Shown: positions 11,171 through 23,507 of the stretch, in pieces
Numbering within the stretch: the stretch's first letter is position 1
Layout of the letters: each line of letters opens with the position of its first letter
Source of the DNA: Syngnathus acus
Lineage: Eukaryota > Chordata > Actinopteri > Syngnathiformes > Syngnathidae
Direction of reading: 5' to 3'
DNA length: 64,000 nucleotides
Assembly: GCF_901709675.1 (NCBI RefSeq)
Contig: NC_051097.1
Location: 9,092,039 to 9,156,038, forward strand
Notes under the pieces: generated by a model
Database searches by the model: none
What the model was told of the DNA's origin: nothing
Seen by the model: the letters and a program-made list of their open reading frames with translations, nothing else
Made by a program: the position numbers and the translations under genes

Positions 11171-13357
11171 AGGGATGTTTGACGGCGGCGGAAGTATGAT
11201 GGGGGGAAAAAAGTAAACAAAGCAGTGCCTATATTCGATTAATTTCAACCTTTAACCATTGAAATCTGTGTTTAATGCATGACTTAGTAGGTTGACCACA
11301 TAAAAAAAGCCAAATAAGTGTGGCTAATGAGAGTAACCGAAGCCAATCTAAAACGATGTTTCTATCAATATAACGGATCATTTTTGGGACCATAATCTTT
11401 TTGATCAAATGCAATTCCAAAAATAGCGAGTAGAGGAATCTTTGCTGTTTGTTTTGAAATACATGGTTGTTGTTTTTTTGCAAGTCATTCACATTTTGGG
11501 AATTGAGAGCGAGAGTTGGCACGTGGCAGCCTATTAGCCAAGCGTATGTCAACAAACTAGCGTGCAGCTGTAACTGCTGCCTCCCATGTGAGGCCGCCAC
11601 AATGTCTAGGTGAAAGGTGAAGAAACAGGCAGTTGATATTTGGAGGCTAACCGGCAGACAACTTAATTGGATCATCATGTTTTATTGATTGTATTTATTA
11701 GGTAGGCTAGCCATTAGCATGAGTCCTTTGGAATTAAAAATCCAATTATTCTTGTGCAGCATTCAAGAAAAGTAAAACAAATTTGTAAATAGCGCTTACA
11801 AAGCCTAGCTTCAAAATGTCGTAGGGTGAGAAAAATATGACGAAAAGAAAAACAATAACAATTAAAGGCTTTCAACTGCACAAGCTAATCAGGGTGCTAA
11901 TCATGAACCCTTTTGGTTGCTTTAATTTTATTGTTTTGTTGAGTTTCTTCTTTTTGTTTTCAGTTATTTTTACATTCAACTTAACTTCAGGCATAGAGAA
12001 TGATTCAATTCGTTCCACTTTCAACTTCCATTTCCTGGCTCTGCGGTTCTGATCACACATTTGTTCTCTGTCGCCATAAATTTTAATTCCATAAAAATGT
12101 TCATCGGCTTTTATTTCTCTTATAATTCACTTTTGGTACACCCTGATAAACTGAAAAATACTGTTAAAGATCAAAACAGTAAACAGCTTTGAACTCCTGC
12201 TGAACTTTTCTGATTCTACTCCTCCAAAAGAAAAAAAACAACAACACTTTGATTCAACGACCACGAATAAAGTGTGCGAGGGGTGGGGGGGCACAGTTGA
12301 AAACTGTGAGGGATGTGGGGAAGGAACAAGAGGAAGTGGAGTGTCCTTGTTAATGAGACACGGTCACATTTAAGTGATTGGATTTCCTCTGTGTAGAGTG
12401 TCGCTTTGAGTCAATTGCCCGGTAGCCTGACAAGCAACGAGAACTTACACAACACTAAAGTGAAAAATTTGCTCGCCCCCTCCCTCCCGTGCCCTCGCAC
12501 AACAAAACACAAGCCTTGAAGTGTTATCACAATCTGCCACATCCTCGACGCCTCTCCGAAGCTAGAAATGTGCCGCAACGTTCGTTTTCCTCACACACTT
12601 CCTGCCTCACGTGAAAAATCGGACGCTCACTTTCAAACAAAACATACTGCGTGCAACAAAGTAGCAAATATTTTAAAATGCTGTTGAATATTTCTTGTTG
12701 TGCCATCTCTAATTTTTTCCTGTTGACCTCTCATCTGCTTGTCCTCCCCTCGAGCATACACCACAAGAGACAGACGCACGAGCTAGCAGTGTGAGAGGTC
12801 AAAAATGTCTTCATCATGTCGAACCGAAGCACGAACTGCTGAGACAACGGAGACGATTACGTAAAAGCCAGAATGATTCATTTTAATAGGGAATGATAAT
12901 GTGAGCTACCAGTGTTTTAAGACACGGTTATTTGGTAATGTCCATGGCTCAAATCTATTTATAGCTTGCAAATGAATGGAGGTGAGACGCTAGTTTGACA
13001 GTCAAATGAATGTCACGATCCGAGCGCAGTCGCAAGCACAGCGAGATAAATGAGACAATTAAACACCACTTGATGGCACCACAGTGACTAATGATGTTTC
13101 CTTCCTCTCTGTCTGAGGACACACAAACACACTTGCTCATAAGTAAGCACTGAGGATTCTGTGCGGGTGGTTCCGGGGGGGGGGATTACAGTCCGTTTCT
13201 TGGTTTCCGTTGCTATACGCACAAACGCATCAAAACAATGAAAGCGATAATGTGGATGACAAATTTACTTTGAGTTATGTACTGTCTCTATTGTGTCTTT
13301 CGTGTAGAATTTCCTCTGATTGTGGCTTTCAACATGAGGCAGGTCAATTAAGGTCTT

Positions 13358-13440
13358 ACCTGTTTTAAGCTAACATCTAACCATCGCTACGACACACTAG
13401 CTTAGGAGCCTGACCTGTTTTAAGCTAACGTCTATGCTCA
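13358..13440 (+). repeat. Local imperfect tandem duplication (~45-55 bp unit)
   Basis: The phrase 'cctgttttaagctaac' followed shortly by 'ctacgacacact' occurs twice in direct order within about 85 bp, with small differences between the copies. This is a recent local duplication in non-coding DNA. Confidence 0.7.
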
Positions 13441-15214
13441 TCACACTACGACACACTGTATTTGAAACACTAACTATACACAAATGTACTTTTTTGCATG
13501 TTCACATATTAGCTATGCGCAAGCTAGCAAACTTATCGTGCAGGACTGAGTAGACGCCTGCATGTGCTAATTAGTTCCTCTCATTAAAATGGACGTCAGG
13601 CTTTGTTGTGCCATCTGGAGCCACTGTGTGTTGCCAGGTAGTAGACTGGCTGTCCCCAAGGTGTCACAAAAATAGACTTTAAAATTAATCCCCGGCTTTA
13701 AATCCTGTCATACAAAAGTGTCCATTTTTGTAATAGCTAATGTTGGTAACTTTGGTTCATGTCAAACACAGTATTTAATTTAATGAGTGAAACGTGTGAA
13801 TGGACGATTGTGTGCTCACATTTGGACGCGTGAGCTGGCACTTGCTTTTCAATGAGTCACATTGTGTTGCGGTAATTTATGCTCGTGCAAGCTAAATATG
13901 ACTTAAACCACTTCTGCTCACCACATTCTTTGCAAAGTTGATTGTGTTGTACGCCGGGCACAAGGTGGCTCACGTGTAAATAAGGATTTGCACACAATAC
14001 ACACGATTGCTAATGTCTGGATCACATGACTTGAGGATTTGGGGTCAATTATGCTGTCAAGACCTTTTCCACCTCCATGTTAAAAATCATAATGCACATT
14101 CAATGTCAAAATACAACTGAAGGCATCATGATGCCAATGCAGAGAAGTTTCATTTCCGCCATCTCTGATGACAGCGCAGCGTTTTGAGTGTTTTGTCTGC
14201 CTTTGTGCTCACAAGCTTTGAAATTGATTCGGCAGGGTTAAAATAACATGAAGGAAAAAGACAAGATGAAAAGGAGGAAGAGTGGCTGCGGCCTGTTGTC
14301 GTCAATTGTTGTTAGGAGATGCGGCTGGCTGGTGGATGAAGGACAGTGAGTCACCCGACTCTTAAGCAGAATCTCACTCGGTTCCAGATGCACTCTGATG
14401 TGCGTCTGCACGCACGTGTGTGGATGTGTATTCAAAAATAAATAGCTGGGAAAAAAATACATTATTATAGAGTATGTAAAATATTTATCATTACTGGTAA
14501 CTTTTCTTATTGTTATTTAAATTGTTATTTTTTAATAATGTTACCAATAATTTTGTATATTTAAATTTTGTGATTTTATTCCCTATAGGTGAGCACTGCA
14601 GTATATTTTACTATATCATTTAAAAATGAAAGAAAAAAGATCAGGACAACTTGACAAATTCAGTAATATTTAAATAACAAAACAATAGACACAAAAAAAA
14701 AGCGTCATTTCTACATCATTAAATTAAATAAAAACATTTGACAGCAGCAGAGTTAGATGGTGAACGGCGTGACATGACCAAAAAATATTGTCCCATGGAC
14801 ATTAATTCTCTATTCTCAGTTCCTAAATGTATGAGCCAACTCATCAAAACTGACCTCGCTGGGTGACAATTCATGAGCGGCAAATAATAAATTATTGCAA
14901 ATAACTAGCTTTGTGTGTGTGTTCGCGTACGTGCTCGAGGATGCTAAAATGAAGCGAGTCAGTAGTGTCGGTATGACGGACTGTTGCTAAGCAGCGCTGG
15001 TTGCTAGGTGGTGAAAAGGAGGGGAGACATGGGGGGGGAACACTTTTGCAGTCACTGATGGAATCTGAGGGCTTACCTCAATGTGTGTGTGTTTTCAGCC
15101 CAAGATGATATTTAAGGCAACTACTTTTAAATGTTCTATTTTCTGCATTTTGGTTTTAATTGCCCAAATTTGTGTCCCCCCCCCCACCCTTACAGATAAA
15201 AACTCTGCACGTCT

Positions 15215-18200
15215 CTACGTGCTGTCAATTCCGTCTGGCTCCGTACGAGTGAAGGAAAGAGTTGGGGGGCTGGCGGGCCGAGACACAGGCAGCCATTTGT
15301 AGTCCAGGTTTTGTGACGGCGGGTCCAGGCACCAGTCGTAGTGCTTCAAGAGGTACACGCAAGCCTCCTGCACCAAAACACACCACCCGTTTTATTCTTT
15401 TATTCTGCACCAAGTGCACGCTGAGTGTCAAAGCCGCCATTGGTTAATATCTCACCACCGCGACTCTAATTTATGAATGAAGATTATCCCGATAGAGGGT
15501 GGGGGGAGGGCGGGATGAACACGCCGGGGGAAGACGAAGGGGCGAAAGAAGTGATGGAGGATGGAAGATGAGGGAGGGGGTGTGGGGCGATGAGTCACAT
15601 CTATGACCTAGATCCCCGCGGTCTACTTTTCACACTGGTCACGCCCACTCGCGTGTGCAAGGAGGGATTCTGTCTGTTCTGTTGCCATTGACAAATATAA
15701 ACAACCCGACAATTAGGCCGGATTTGCAAAATCTCTCATTGGGATGTAAGTCGGACAAATAAATCAAATCAGATAAGAGGTTAAAAAAACAATATGGGCA
15801 CCGTGCAACATACTCAAAACTGGAACTCCAACATGCAAAGTTTCCAAGTTGAACATTGACCTAAAATATTCTCCTGTTGTTTGCCCGACACTGGTGTGGG
15901 TAATCATTCCCAAATGAACTTTTTACAAGTTCAATCTTCAGCGCTTGCCTGCTTGACTTTTTAGCTGCTGCATCCCGATGGTGTCGTAGCAAAAGCAAAA
16001 CTAAAAAAAGCTTTTCTATTTACAAATGCTTTGATTAAAAAGCGAGAAAGCTAAATTGCTTTGTGCAATAATAAGTTTTAGTTAAGTGAACATGTTGCTG
16101 GTAATTGAGCATAATTGCTGATTTAGCAAGTTGTGCAAATTAAATGCAGGGAAATCCCACTCGTAGGAATTCAGGCTTGCCGTTTTATACCGATGGCGAC
16201 ACTTCAATTTCATCGTTCACATTAACTGAACCATGAGTTTGTTTTAAAGGTTTAAAAAAAATATTCTCATTTGTTGTGTTTTGGCTTCATGCTCACCTTA
16301 AGGAAGACGTCCGTAAGTTTACTACCGAGGCAGTTCCGAGAGCCGCTGCCGAAGGAACAAAGGAAGTGCTTGTGGTCTGCATTCCTAAGTAAAAAAAAAA
16401 ACAAACCACTTAAACCTTTGCACACAAAATGTCAAATATCTGCCGAGAGGGTTAAAGGACTCAATGATTTTCTGGACATGATCGCTTTATGCTACATTTC
16501 ACTCACTGAGCACCAAACGAGAACCATCAGATATCTTATCGTGTCCTACATCTTTTTCTATGATACAGTTGAACAAAACAGACGTGAACAGCAGGTGTGC
16601 CAACAACCCCCCCCCCCACATCGCTTCTAATGCATCCTGAAACCTGAGCTCTGATTAAAGGCAAACGGGAAGCATTAGCGGTTCCTGTGCGCGCCGCCGC
16701 GTGAGGCAGCGTAAGTGTTCTTTTGCTGCAACCCTCAAAAACAATTTCATGCGCTTAAGAAGCAGGATGCGGAGCAGACAACCATTCCGAGAGACACCAG
16801 GGGAAGTCTTTCCGAGAGATCCAACGTAAAACATGCGGTGGATTTGAACAGGGGTGTGTAGACTTTTCATAACCATGGTGTTGATAACTAAGACGCTTCC
16901 TGTTCCACGACCCAAAGAAGATTACAAGCCGCAGTAGCTCGATTCCTTATCTGCGCACGGCAGCATTTCCGACTCGCGTCTCGACGTCCACAGTCTGCGT
17001 GGGCGTCGGCCCGACAGGGCGATAACGTGGTGACGCCGCTGTTTGCTTCAGACTGGAAAAGCACACATGGATGAGGACACACAATATGTGCATCTATCTT
17101 ACTAAAGCACACAGAAAAAAAATTTTGATTGGGTTACTCGGTATAGTAGGTGGGCTTGTTATGCAAGACGACTGCAGTTATTCAAGTGAACTGGCAGGTG
17201 GCAAGAAAAGGAGCCTGGCAACTATCGGGGCCCGACAGGCAAAGGCAGCCCCCACGGACAACTGACAGATGGACAAGCGGAGGTGGGGGGTGGAGGGCTA
17301 ACTAGAACAATGGAAGGATAAAGATATCAGTCGTAGGAATATCTCGGATGGTGTCACTCAAAACGAAGCCAAAACGCATTGGTAGCGTCATCACACATTT
17401 ATCCTTTAGCGCTCACGTACGTCAACCGGCGTCATCACTGGTGGCTCGGACATTGACCAAATGACGTGAAAGAAAACATTTTCAAGCAGAACACACACAC
17501 ACACACGGGGAAATCCCCATTGCATGAGGTGGCCAGAGTTACCATGGCAGCTGCATTCATTCATTTTTTTTTCCTTCCTGCCCAAAAAGCCATTACTGGA
17601 GAATATTTACATTCTAAATAGGACCTAAAATTGTGTGCATTTATATCTGACAATTAAGTGCGTAACACAAAAACCCTATTTAAGATCACATTAAACGGCG
17701 ATTTATGAACGGGTAATAGAAATCCCAAATTAATGGAGACTATTTCACAGGGATGAGCCTATTTTCATTGTGAGCCGTGCTCACAAAAGGAAAAAATGAG
17801 ATCAGATCTGCTGAGCTCTGACTCATTTCGGGTATCCCATCCCATTCCACGAGGCATTAAGGGAAAGAAATGCAAAAACGGCTTCTCCCCCACCCTGTTA
17901 GCATGCGATTGGTCGACGCCGCGTCAGGTGACTCGCAACCATGACAGCAGGTTCCGTCGTAGACGCATTCATCGCTTTCTGAAGGCACATGAATGAAAAG
18001 AAACAGGTGAATGGAGAGCGAAAATGTAAACAAAGCGGATGATGATCTTTGAGTCGCATTAACGTGCGGCAATCGAACTTGAACTCGTTCTGTCTGCGAG
18101 GTCACGTTTGTGCGTAATGTTAATCTATCTTCATTGGTTGCCATGGAAACAATATCATTTGAATGGTTGAGTGGTTTGCACTCGTTTGTCACTTTCAGAA

Positions 18201-21200
18201 AATAGCTGTGGTGTAGGTTTTGAATCGACGACTTGACCCAATTTGTGCCCCGCCTACATTTTCTTTTTTTTTTTTATGTTTGCGAGAAGCTCACCTTCCG
18301 TTCCATCTCTCTGGCAGGAAGCTGTCAGGCTGCTCAAACACCTGCGGGTCCCTGTGGACCGCATGACTGACATAAACGGCGCCGTATCCCTTTGGGACGT
18401 GGAAACCTGCCAGCGTCGTGTCCTGCGCACACAAACCGACTGGGGTTAGCGACGATACACATATTCAATTCTATGACGGAAATGACAGACTTTGGAATTT
18501 TCAACAAACTCTCCTAAGGCCTTTTTTTTTTTTTTTTACATTGGGCTCTAGTGTAAAAAAAGTCACCTTGGGGCAAAAAGTCCACTCACACGGTGCATTG
18601 GCCTCCAAGTTCACCTTTTCATTGCATCCATTAGTGGCTACGCTAATGGACTGCCACCCAACGTATAATCAGTGCCCCCCACCACCACCCTTATAGCCCC
18701 TTTCTCATTTCGACCCCGGCCTCTCTCTGCTGGAGTGGAAAATCTGCTACTTTTCTTTCTCCTTGTTCTCGCTGTGACACGACTGCCCTTCTGGAGTTCA
18801 TTCACTGACTCACATACACGCGCGCTTCCAAGTTTGCAAAACTTGCATATTTTAGTTCCAGCTGACGCCGCTTCTACTTTTTCCACGTGACAGTGAATAC
18901 TAATCCAGTCTTGTTAGTTTGTTTGGTTTGTTCAAATTTCCTCAAGCTTCATAACATGTAAGTATATAGAGCCCCGCCCCGCCCTAAAATGTTCCCCCGG
19001 AGGTCGCCGGCAATCAAAGTGTACTGAAGCATTTCCCAGAAGTGACAAATGACTTTCCATTCGGCTTCACAGCATCACTAGCGCAACGTCGGCCCCACCA
19101 GCGACCCCTCCGACTCCCATCCGGGGAAAGCGGACCCGATCAATCACATGGACAGATCAATGCCTCGGATTGGGCTGTTGCGTAAACCCGCTTGATGAGG
19201 TTGCCGGAATCAAAATATAGTTGGGGCATGGACAGATAAGTGCTGAAGTCAAGCAGCATTAGAAAATGCCTTGTAAGAGTTTTGTGTTATCATGTTCAGA
19301 TTGTTTGATTTAGTTTTACCTTATTGTTTATATTTAATATATGGCCACCCCAGATTTTTATTTCTATTTCCAAACACAGTTCACAGCTAAATATGATTTC
19401 ATGTTTTTAAATTAAAGTACTAGCACTATTTTTCTCTGAGAACAGACAAGCTACTGCATTTACTGCGGTTTGGCGCCACCTACAGGAAAAGACGGCAACA
19501 TACAGAGACGAAGATATTCTGGCAAACTAGCTTTTTAATTCCTTGTTTAAAATTCGAGACTGTCCTCCGACCATTCAACTGTGCAAAAAAAAATCAACTG
19601 AGTAAATTTTGCAAAATGATTCTTACCCTTTCTGCTATTCTACGTCCACCAATGAAAGGAGGCCAGAGTCTCTGAACTTCCAGTAGGACTCCTTGCAGAT
19701 AATCAGCATCAATCAACGCACGTCGGCGAGCTTCCTCCTGAAAAAATGAGAAGTTAAAAAAAAAAAAAAAAGATTTTGTATTTTACAAAAAACATTTGAC
19801 TTGAGATTGGGTGCGAAGCACTGGCGGAGCTAAGACTTTTCCCTTCGGGGGGGCAAAGGGCATTATGCACACTCTCATCCCCATTTTTTTCTTTTGTGGT
19901 TGTACCTTTTCATTCCCACTTAGAGCCACAGTGAACGAAGTGAGTAGCGACGCCAGAGCTTTGGGAACGAGCGCTGAGATGAACAGCAGGAGATGCCGGG
20001 AAGCACAATCGGCGCCGGGTAGAGGCAGTGACCTCAGCGAGCCCACGAAACTGGAGATTGACAGCCAAGAGCAACAGTGATGGCCAAACCCTCGGGCGAA
20101 TCTGATTTGTTTTGGATGCGTCCTACACACCCGTCTGCGTCATTCTCCAGTTTGTCTTTGATGATTTCCAGCAGCTGGTCTCTGGCTTCCAAGGCCACGG
20201 AAAAACCAGATGACCACAAAGGGACCTTCACATTGACCGGAGCAGAAATGAGACCTGCAGAAGCAAATTATTAAGGCGCACAGACGGTAAAATTTTTACA
20301 AGACTCAAATCACATTTTAGCTAGCAGGTGAAGCATTGTGACAGATTATTACACAAGAATTTTCTTACCGTGCCAGTGTTGAGTGCAGAGCTGTGTGATT
20401 TTCTGGAAAAGTTCCGGCTGCTCGTCCGCATGTACGTTCAGAAAAAGACCCAAAACCAACTCTGTCCCCAGCTGCTTAAATGCAGAGTACACACACCGCG
20501 GCTCGCCACTGTACACAAAACACACACAAGTGTTGTGAAATTGCACCTTTTAATTTTTTATTTATTTTTTTTTTTTACAACTATTTATTTCTAAATTCAG
20601 CCGTTTTATGTGAGGCCCCATTAATACTTTTCATTCTTGGATTGACTGTATTAAATTCCAAATATGTATTACCTGCAGGCAAGATCTTTGAGACAGCGTT
20701 CACATACACTGGGAAAAAAAAAAGAGAAGAGAAACATGATGCAATTTCTAAAGTACAAAAGAGGAAGTCTTTTATTGTAAACGTTACTCTTGTGACTGAC
20801 TGAATTCATCAGTCACACAACCAGAGTCCTGTTCTCATTTTACAACACAAGAAAAACCTTCACAAGAGCCCTTCGGCTCGGATGACAAATAAATAAATAA
20901 AATCCCCCCCTTTTTTTTTTTTTTTTTAACCCAAATCAGCTGTTCTCAAAGCAGCCAGTCAAGAACTGCAACTTGGTTCGCCTACCTGGTGATGTAACCA
21001 CTTGATGATTCTAAACAACTTCCTGTAAACAAGCTGGTGAAAGACAGACGGAGAAGACAAGCCTCCTCACCTGGAAAAACAAATAATTACAGATTCATTG
21101 CCAGAATGTCATCAAGCCAGAAATATTTGATTGAATGATGACAGATGATTTTTACCGTTAGTGGTAACAATGGTGTCACCATACATATTTGTCATCATGT

Positions 21201-22153
21201 CAGTCGGATCTTTTAGAAACACATTGGACTTTTCTGAAACAAAGCACAAACGATTATTGCACAATCATGGAATTAATTGTGACAAAGTCAGGTGACCTCA
21301 GTTGACTTGAGTCATGCCCCTTCTATCCACTGACAGAGCTAAAGGGGGGCTGCATGGGTACAGTGCCCCCCCCCACCAAGTGTCATGCCAAATATTTTAC
21401 TTTTGGATATTTTCTGATTCTTCCATATTTTTTTCTCTAAACCCCTTGGGCCCACTCAGGCTTCCCAAGAAAAAAAAATCTCACTCTGCCAGTGCTTTCT
21501 ATCAGCTTGAATCTTTAATGGGACACCTTTTACATCCAATTATATAAATCCTTTAGAATAGTGTTAATTTGTAATACTTATCCAGTTAGTCTGACTCAGG
21601 GGGAGTATTTCGGTTACAGTATTGCATTTGCTAATTTGTCATAATGCATTCTCAGAGGAATTTAGAGATTAAGCTGCTCAAAAAGTCTCGGTAACATCCC
21701 CATCCCCCTGCAGCACCATCACGAGTTTCTCCCATGACGGATCACATTGATGTACTTAAATTAAAATTATGACTCCACTTTTTACGTCAAGATAGGAAAC
21801 CCAGCAAAAAAACGAAACAAGATCACGAAGTGAAAGTGACCCCAAAAAGAGGACGTGCAGTAAAGCTAACTATAAAAAGAAGGCAACTGTATTTTGAAAA
21901 CTGTATTTTGCAAAATACTGTCTTTTGTAAATTTGCATTGGAGTGACATGCAGGTATGCTCACCGCACAGCAGCTCCTTCATGCCCTGCGCCGAGCACAC
22001 GAAGGTGGTGGGTCTGTTCAGCAGGCGGCTTTGAAACACTCTGCTGCCGTGTTTCTCCATCTTCTCCCTGCAGAAGAGCACCGGGTCCCGGTAGAAGTCC
22101 AGCGACTTGTCCCCGAGGAGCGACACACCTGCGTTGCCTGGTAGTTTTGACAT
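15215..22153 (-). CDS. Cytochrome P450, CYP26-clan-like, non-canonical I helix
   Basis: Eleven exons in transcript order: 22153-21964, 21233-21156, 21070-20986, 20708-20673, 20508-20369, 20254-20131, 20050-19906, 19737-19627, 18422-18295, 16384-16297, 15367-15215. They give 425 residues with all phases agreeing. Haem-thiolate motif FGSGSRNCLG is at about residues 357-366 (Cys364). The K-helix ExxR is EVQR at 286-289, and FLPERW at 338-343 matches the FxPxRF element. These three make it a P450 with an intact haem pocket. Two things are odd. The I helix reads SALVPKALAS where the A-G-x-D/E-T-T oxygen-activation motif should be. The protein also starts MSKLPGNAG with no N-terminal membrane anchor; an in-frame stop lies upstream of this start. 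It is shorter than the usual roughly 500 residues. Substrate and exact family are unknown; the vertebrate CYP16 family, mostly lost in tetrapods, is one candidate I cannot verify. It is divergent from the SNX18 gene. Confidence 0.88.
15497..15514 (+). other. Potential G-quadruplex
   Basis: Four G-runs of three or more are separated by single bases (GGG-T-GGGGGG-A-GGG-C-GGG). It lies on the + strand inside the last intron of the P450 gene and so on that gene's template strand. Confidence 0.5.
19471..19486 (-). promoter_or_regulatory. CTCF-type motif
   Basis: On the minus strand this reads CCTGTAGGTGGCGCCA, which fits every position of the CCWSYAGRKGGC core of the vertebrate CTCF consensus. 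It lies in an intron of the P450 gene. Occupancy is not shown by sequence alone. Confidence 0.45.
19822..19865. mobile_element. MITE-end-like fragment inside a P450 intron
   Basis: 'cactggcggagctaag' is followed by a G-run, the same end type as at 11107, 21321 and 55653. It sits in the 168-bp intron between P450 exons 7 and 8 and makes up much of it. Confidence 0.4.
21321..21385. mobile_element. MITE-end-like fragment
   Basis: 'cactgacagagctaaaggggggc' type end followed by 'cagtgccccccccc', in P450 intron 1. It belongs to the same family as the fragments at 11107, 19822 and 55653. Confidence 0.4.
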
Positions 22154-23507
22154 AATGCCGACAAGACGCGGAGAAGGTGAATGTTTTCTCGCCCAGGTAT
22201 ACCGCGCTGCTCAGGGAAGGTCCTCTCACTCGAACCAGCGACTCTAAACTTTAACAAACTGTTCAGCTTTGCAGCTTATCGCGTTTTAAGGTCGTCATGT
22301 TGTCGAAGTGACCCGCAGGTCAAATTACCACCATTATTCGTTCGGATGGTGCCAACCGTTGTGCGCAGGAATGGTGCATTCAAGTGCGCTCGGAAATTAG
22401 CCGATCTGCTCATGACGTTGCCACTTCCGTGCTGTACATATTTCAATACAATTCTTGTACTAATACACGATAATACTATGCTGAGATTTTAATTGACACG
22501 TCACAAATAAAAGGAAAAAAATGCATTTGTTTATAAAGACATGTATGACTTGAAATGATTTAGAAAATGGATGGAAATTAATTTCTAAATTAGCTGACCT
22601 CAATTATGTAGCATGTTGAATAAAATAAATAATAAAACGTATCAGTTATTACACCCTATTCATCTCTCGTGTCCACTTTAAATCATTGTGTAATGTGACA
22701 CTGGCCTCTAGCTTCCTGACCTTGTCATTACATATGTATTTTTAAAAAATATATACTGCACAGTGAACATTATACAATATTACAACGTAAAAATAATATT
22801 AAGTGGATGTTTAACTGACAGTATTATCTCAACATACATTTTACCCAATAGCTGGATTGATGGAAAGATACAAAGTGCTTTGTAGGTTTTAAAATTGTTT
22901 TGCTTTGTCTCGTGTTGAACTGTTATCAACCTTTGCGTTGAAATGTTGCCTTAAAAGTTTTTTTTTTTTTGTAACTATGTGACGCCAAATAAAGCTCCTT
23001 TGCTTTGCTTTGCCTCAACATAACGTGGCGAGTTCTGTTGCTTGATCAAACTTGCAGCAGACTCCGCCTCCTCGGTTCTTCTACGTGTTGGGACTTGGTG
23101 CCTTTAACTTACAAGCATCCCGGAGAGAGAAGAGGGGGGAACGAGAGGCACTTCAGTCCCCTTTTTTGGGTGGTCCGGTGAAATAAAGCAGCCGCGCAGC
23201 CATCGCAGGTCTGTCAACCTTTTTTTTTTAATAATCAATCGGATGTCTTGTCAAGTTTTTTTTTCCCGTTCTCCAAGTTGCGCTTGGAAAGCGACTGATA
23301 TTTGAAGCAGCAGCTGCTCGAGAGGAGAGGAGGTCGCTGTCGGATATCTGATAAGGTTTCTGCTCTACTTTTCCTCCCCCGTTCCGCGCAGGGATTACGC
23401 GGACAGGAAAGTTTCTGCCTGCAAACTCAATCGCGTTTCTCCAAAGATCTCGGAATGCTTGGAGGTTGCTGAGCAGTTAAAGTAAGCAAATTAAGCTTTG
23501 TGTAAGA
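22154..23507. promoter_or_regulatory. Divergent P450 / snx18 intergenic and 5' regions
   Basis: This 1.35-kb interval separates two head-to-head start codons. The right half (about 23050-23507) is GC-richer and should contain the SNX18 transcription start and 5' UTR. The left part near 22160-22440 is also CpG-containing and probably serves the P450. A T-run and AT-rich stretch lie between them. No TATA box was clearly seen. Confidence 0.45.

Larger units (their letters stand above)
10411..15214. other. Intergenic stretch, no gene recognised
   Basis: I see no exon with conserved-looking protein here on either strand. It holds AT-rich unique DNA, a (TG)n microsatellite near 10976-10990, a MITE-like end near 11107, a local tandem duplication near 13358-13440, and the 3' flank of the P450 gene. 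Confidence 0.6.

Noticed and set aside
11229-11678. 149-residue open frame on the minus strand
   Set aside because: No recognisable domain, no splice partners and low-complexity neighbours; probably chance.
16271-16630. 119-residue + strand open frame
   Set aside because: It is antisense to the P450 haem exon, where the minus-strand frame carries FGSGSRNCLG with good splice sites.
20051-20130. Frameshift in the P450 between DADG and the I helix
   Set aside because: An 80-bp intron with GT donor (after GACGG) and AG acceptor (before TTTCG) restores the frame exactly, so the gene is not broken there.
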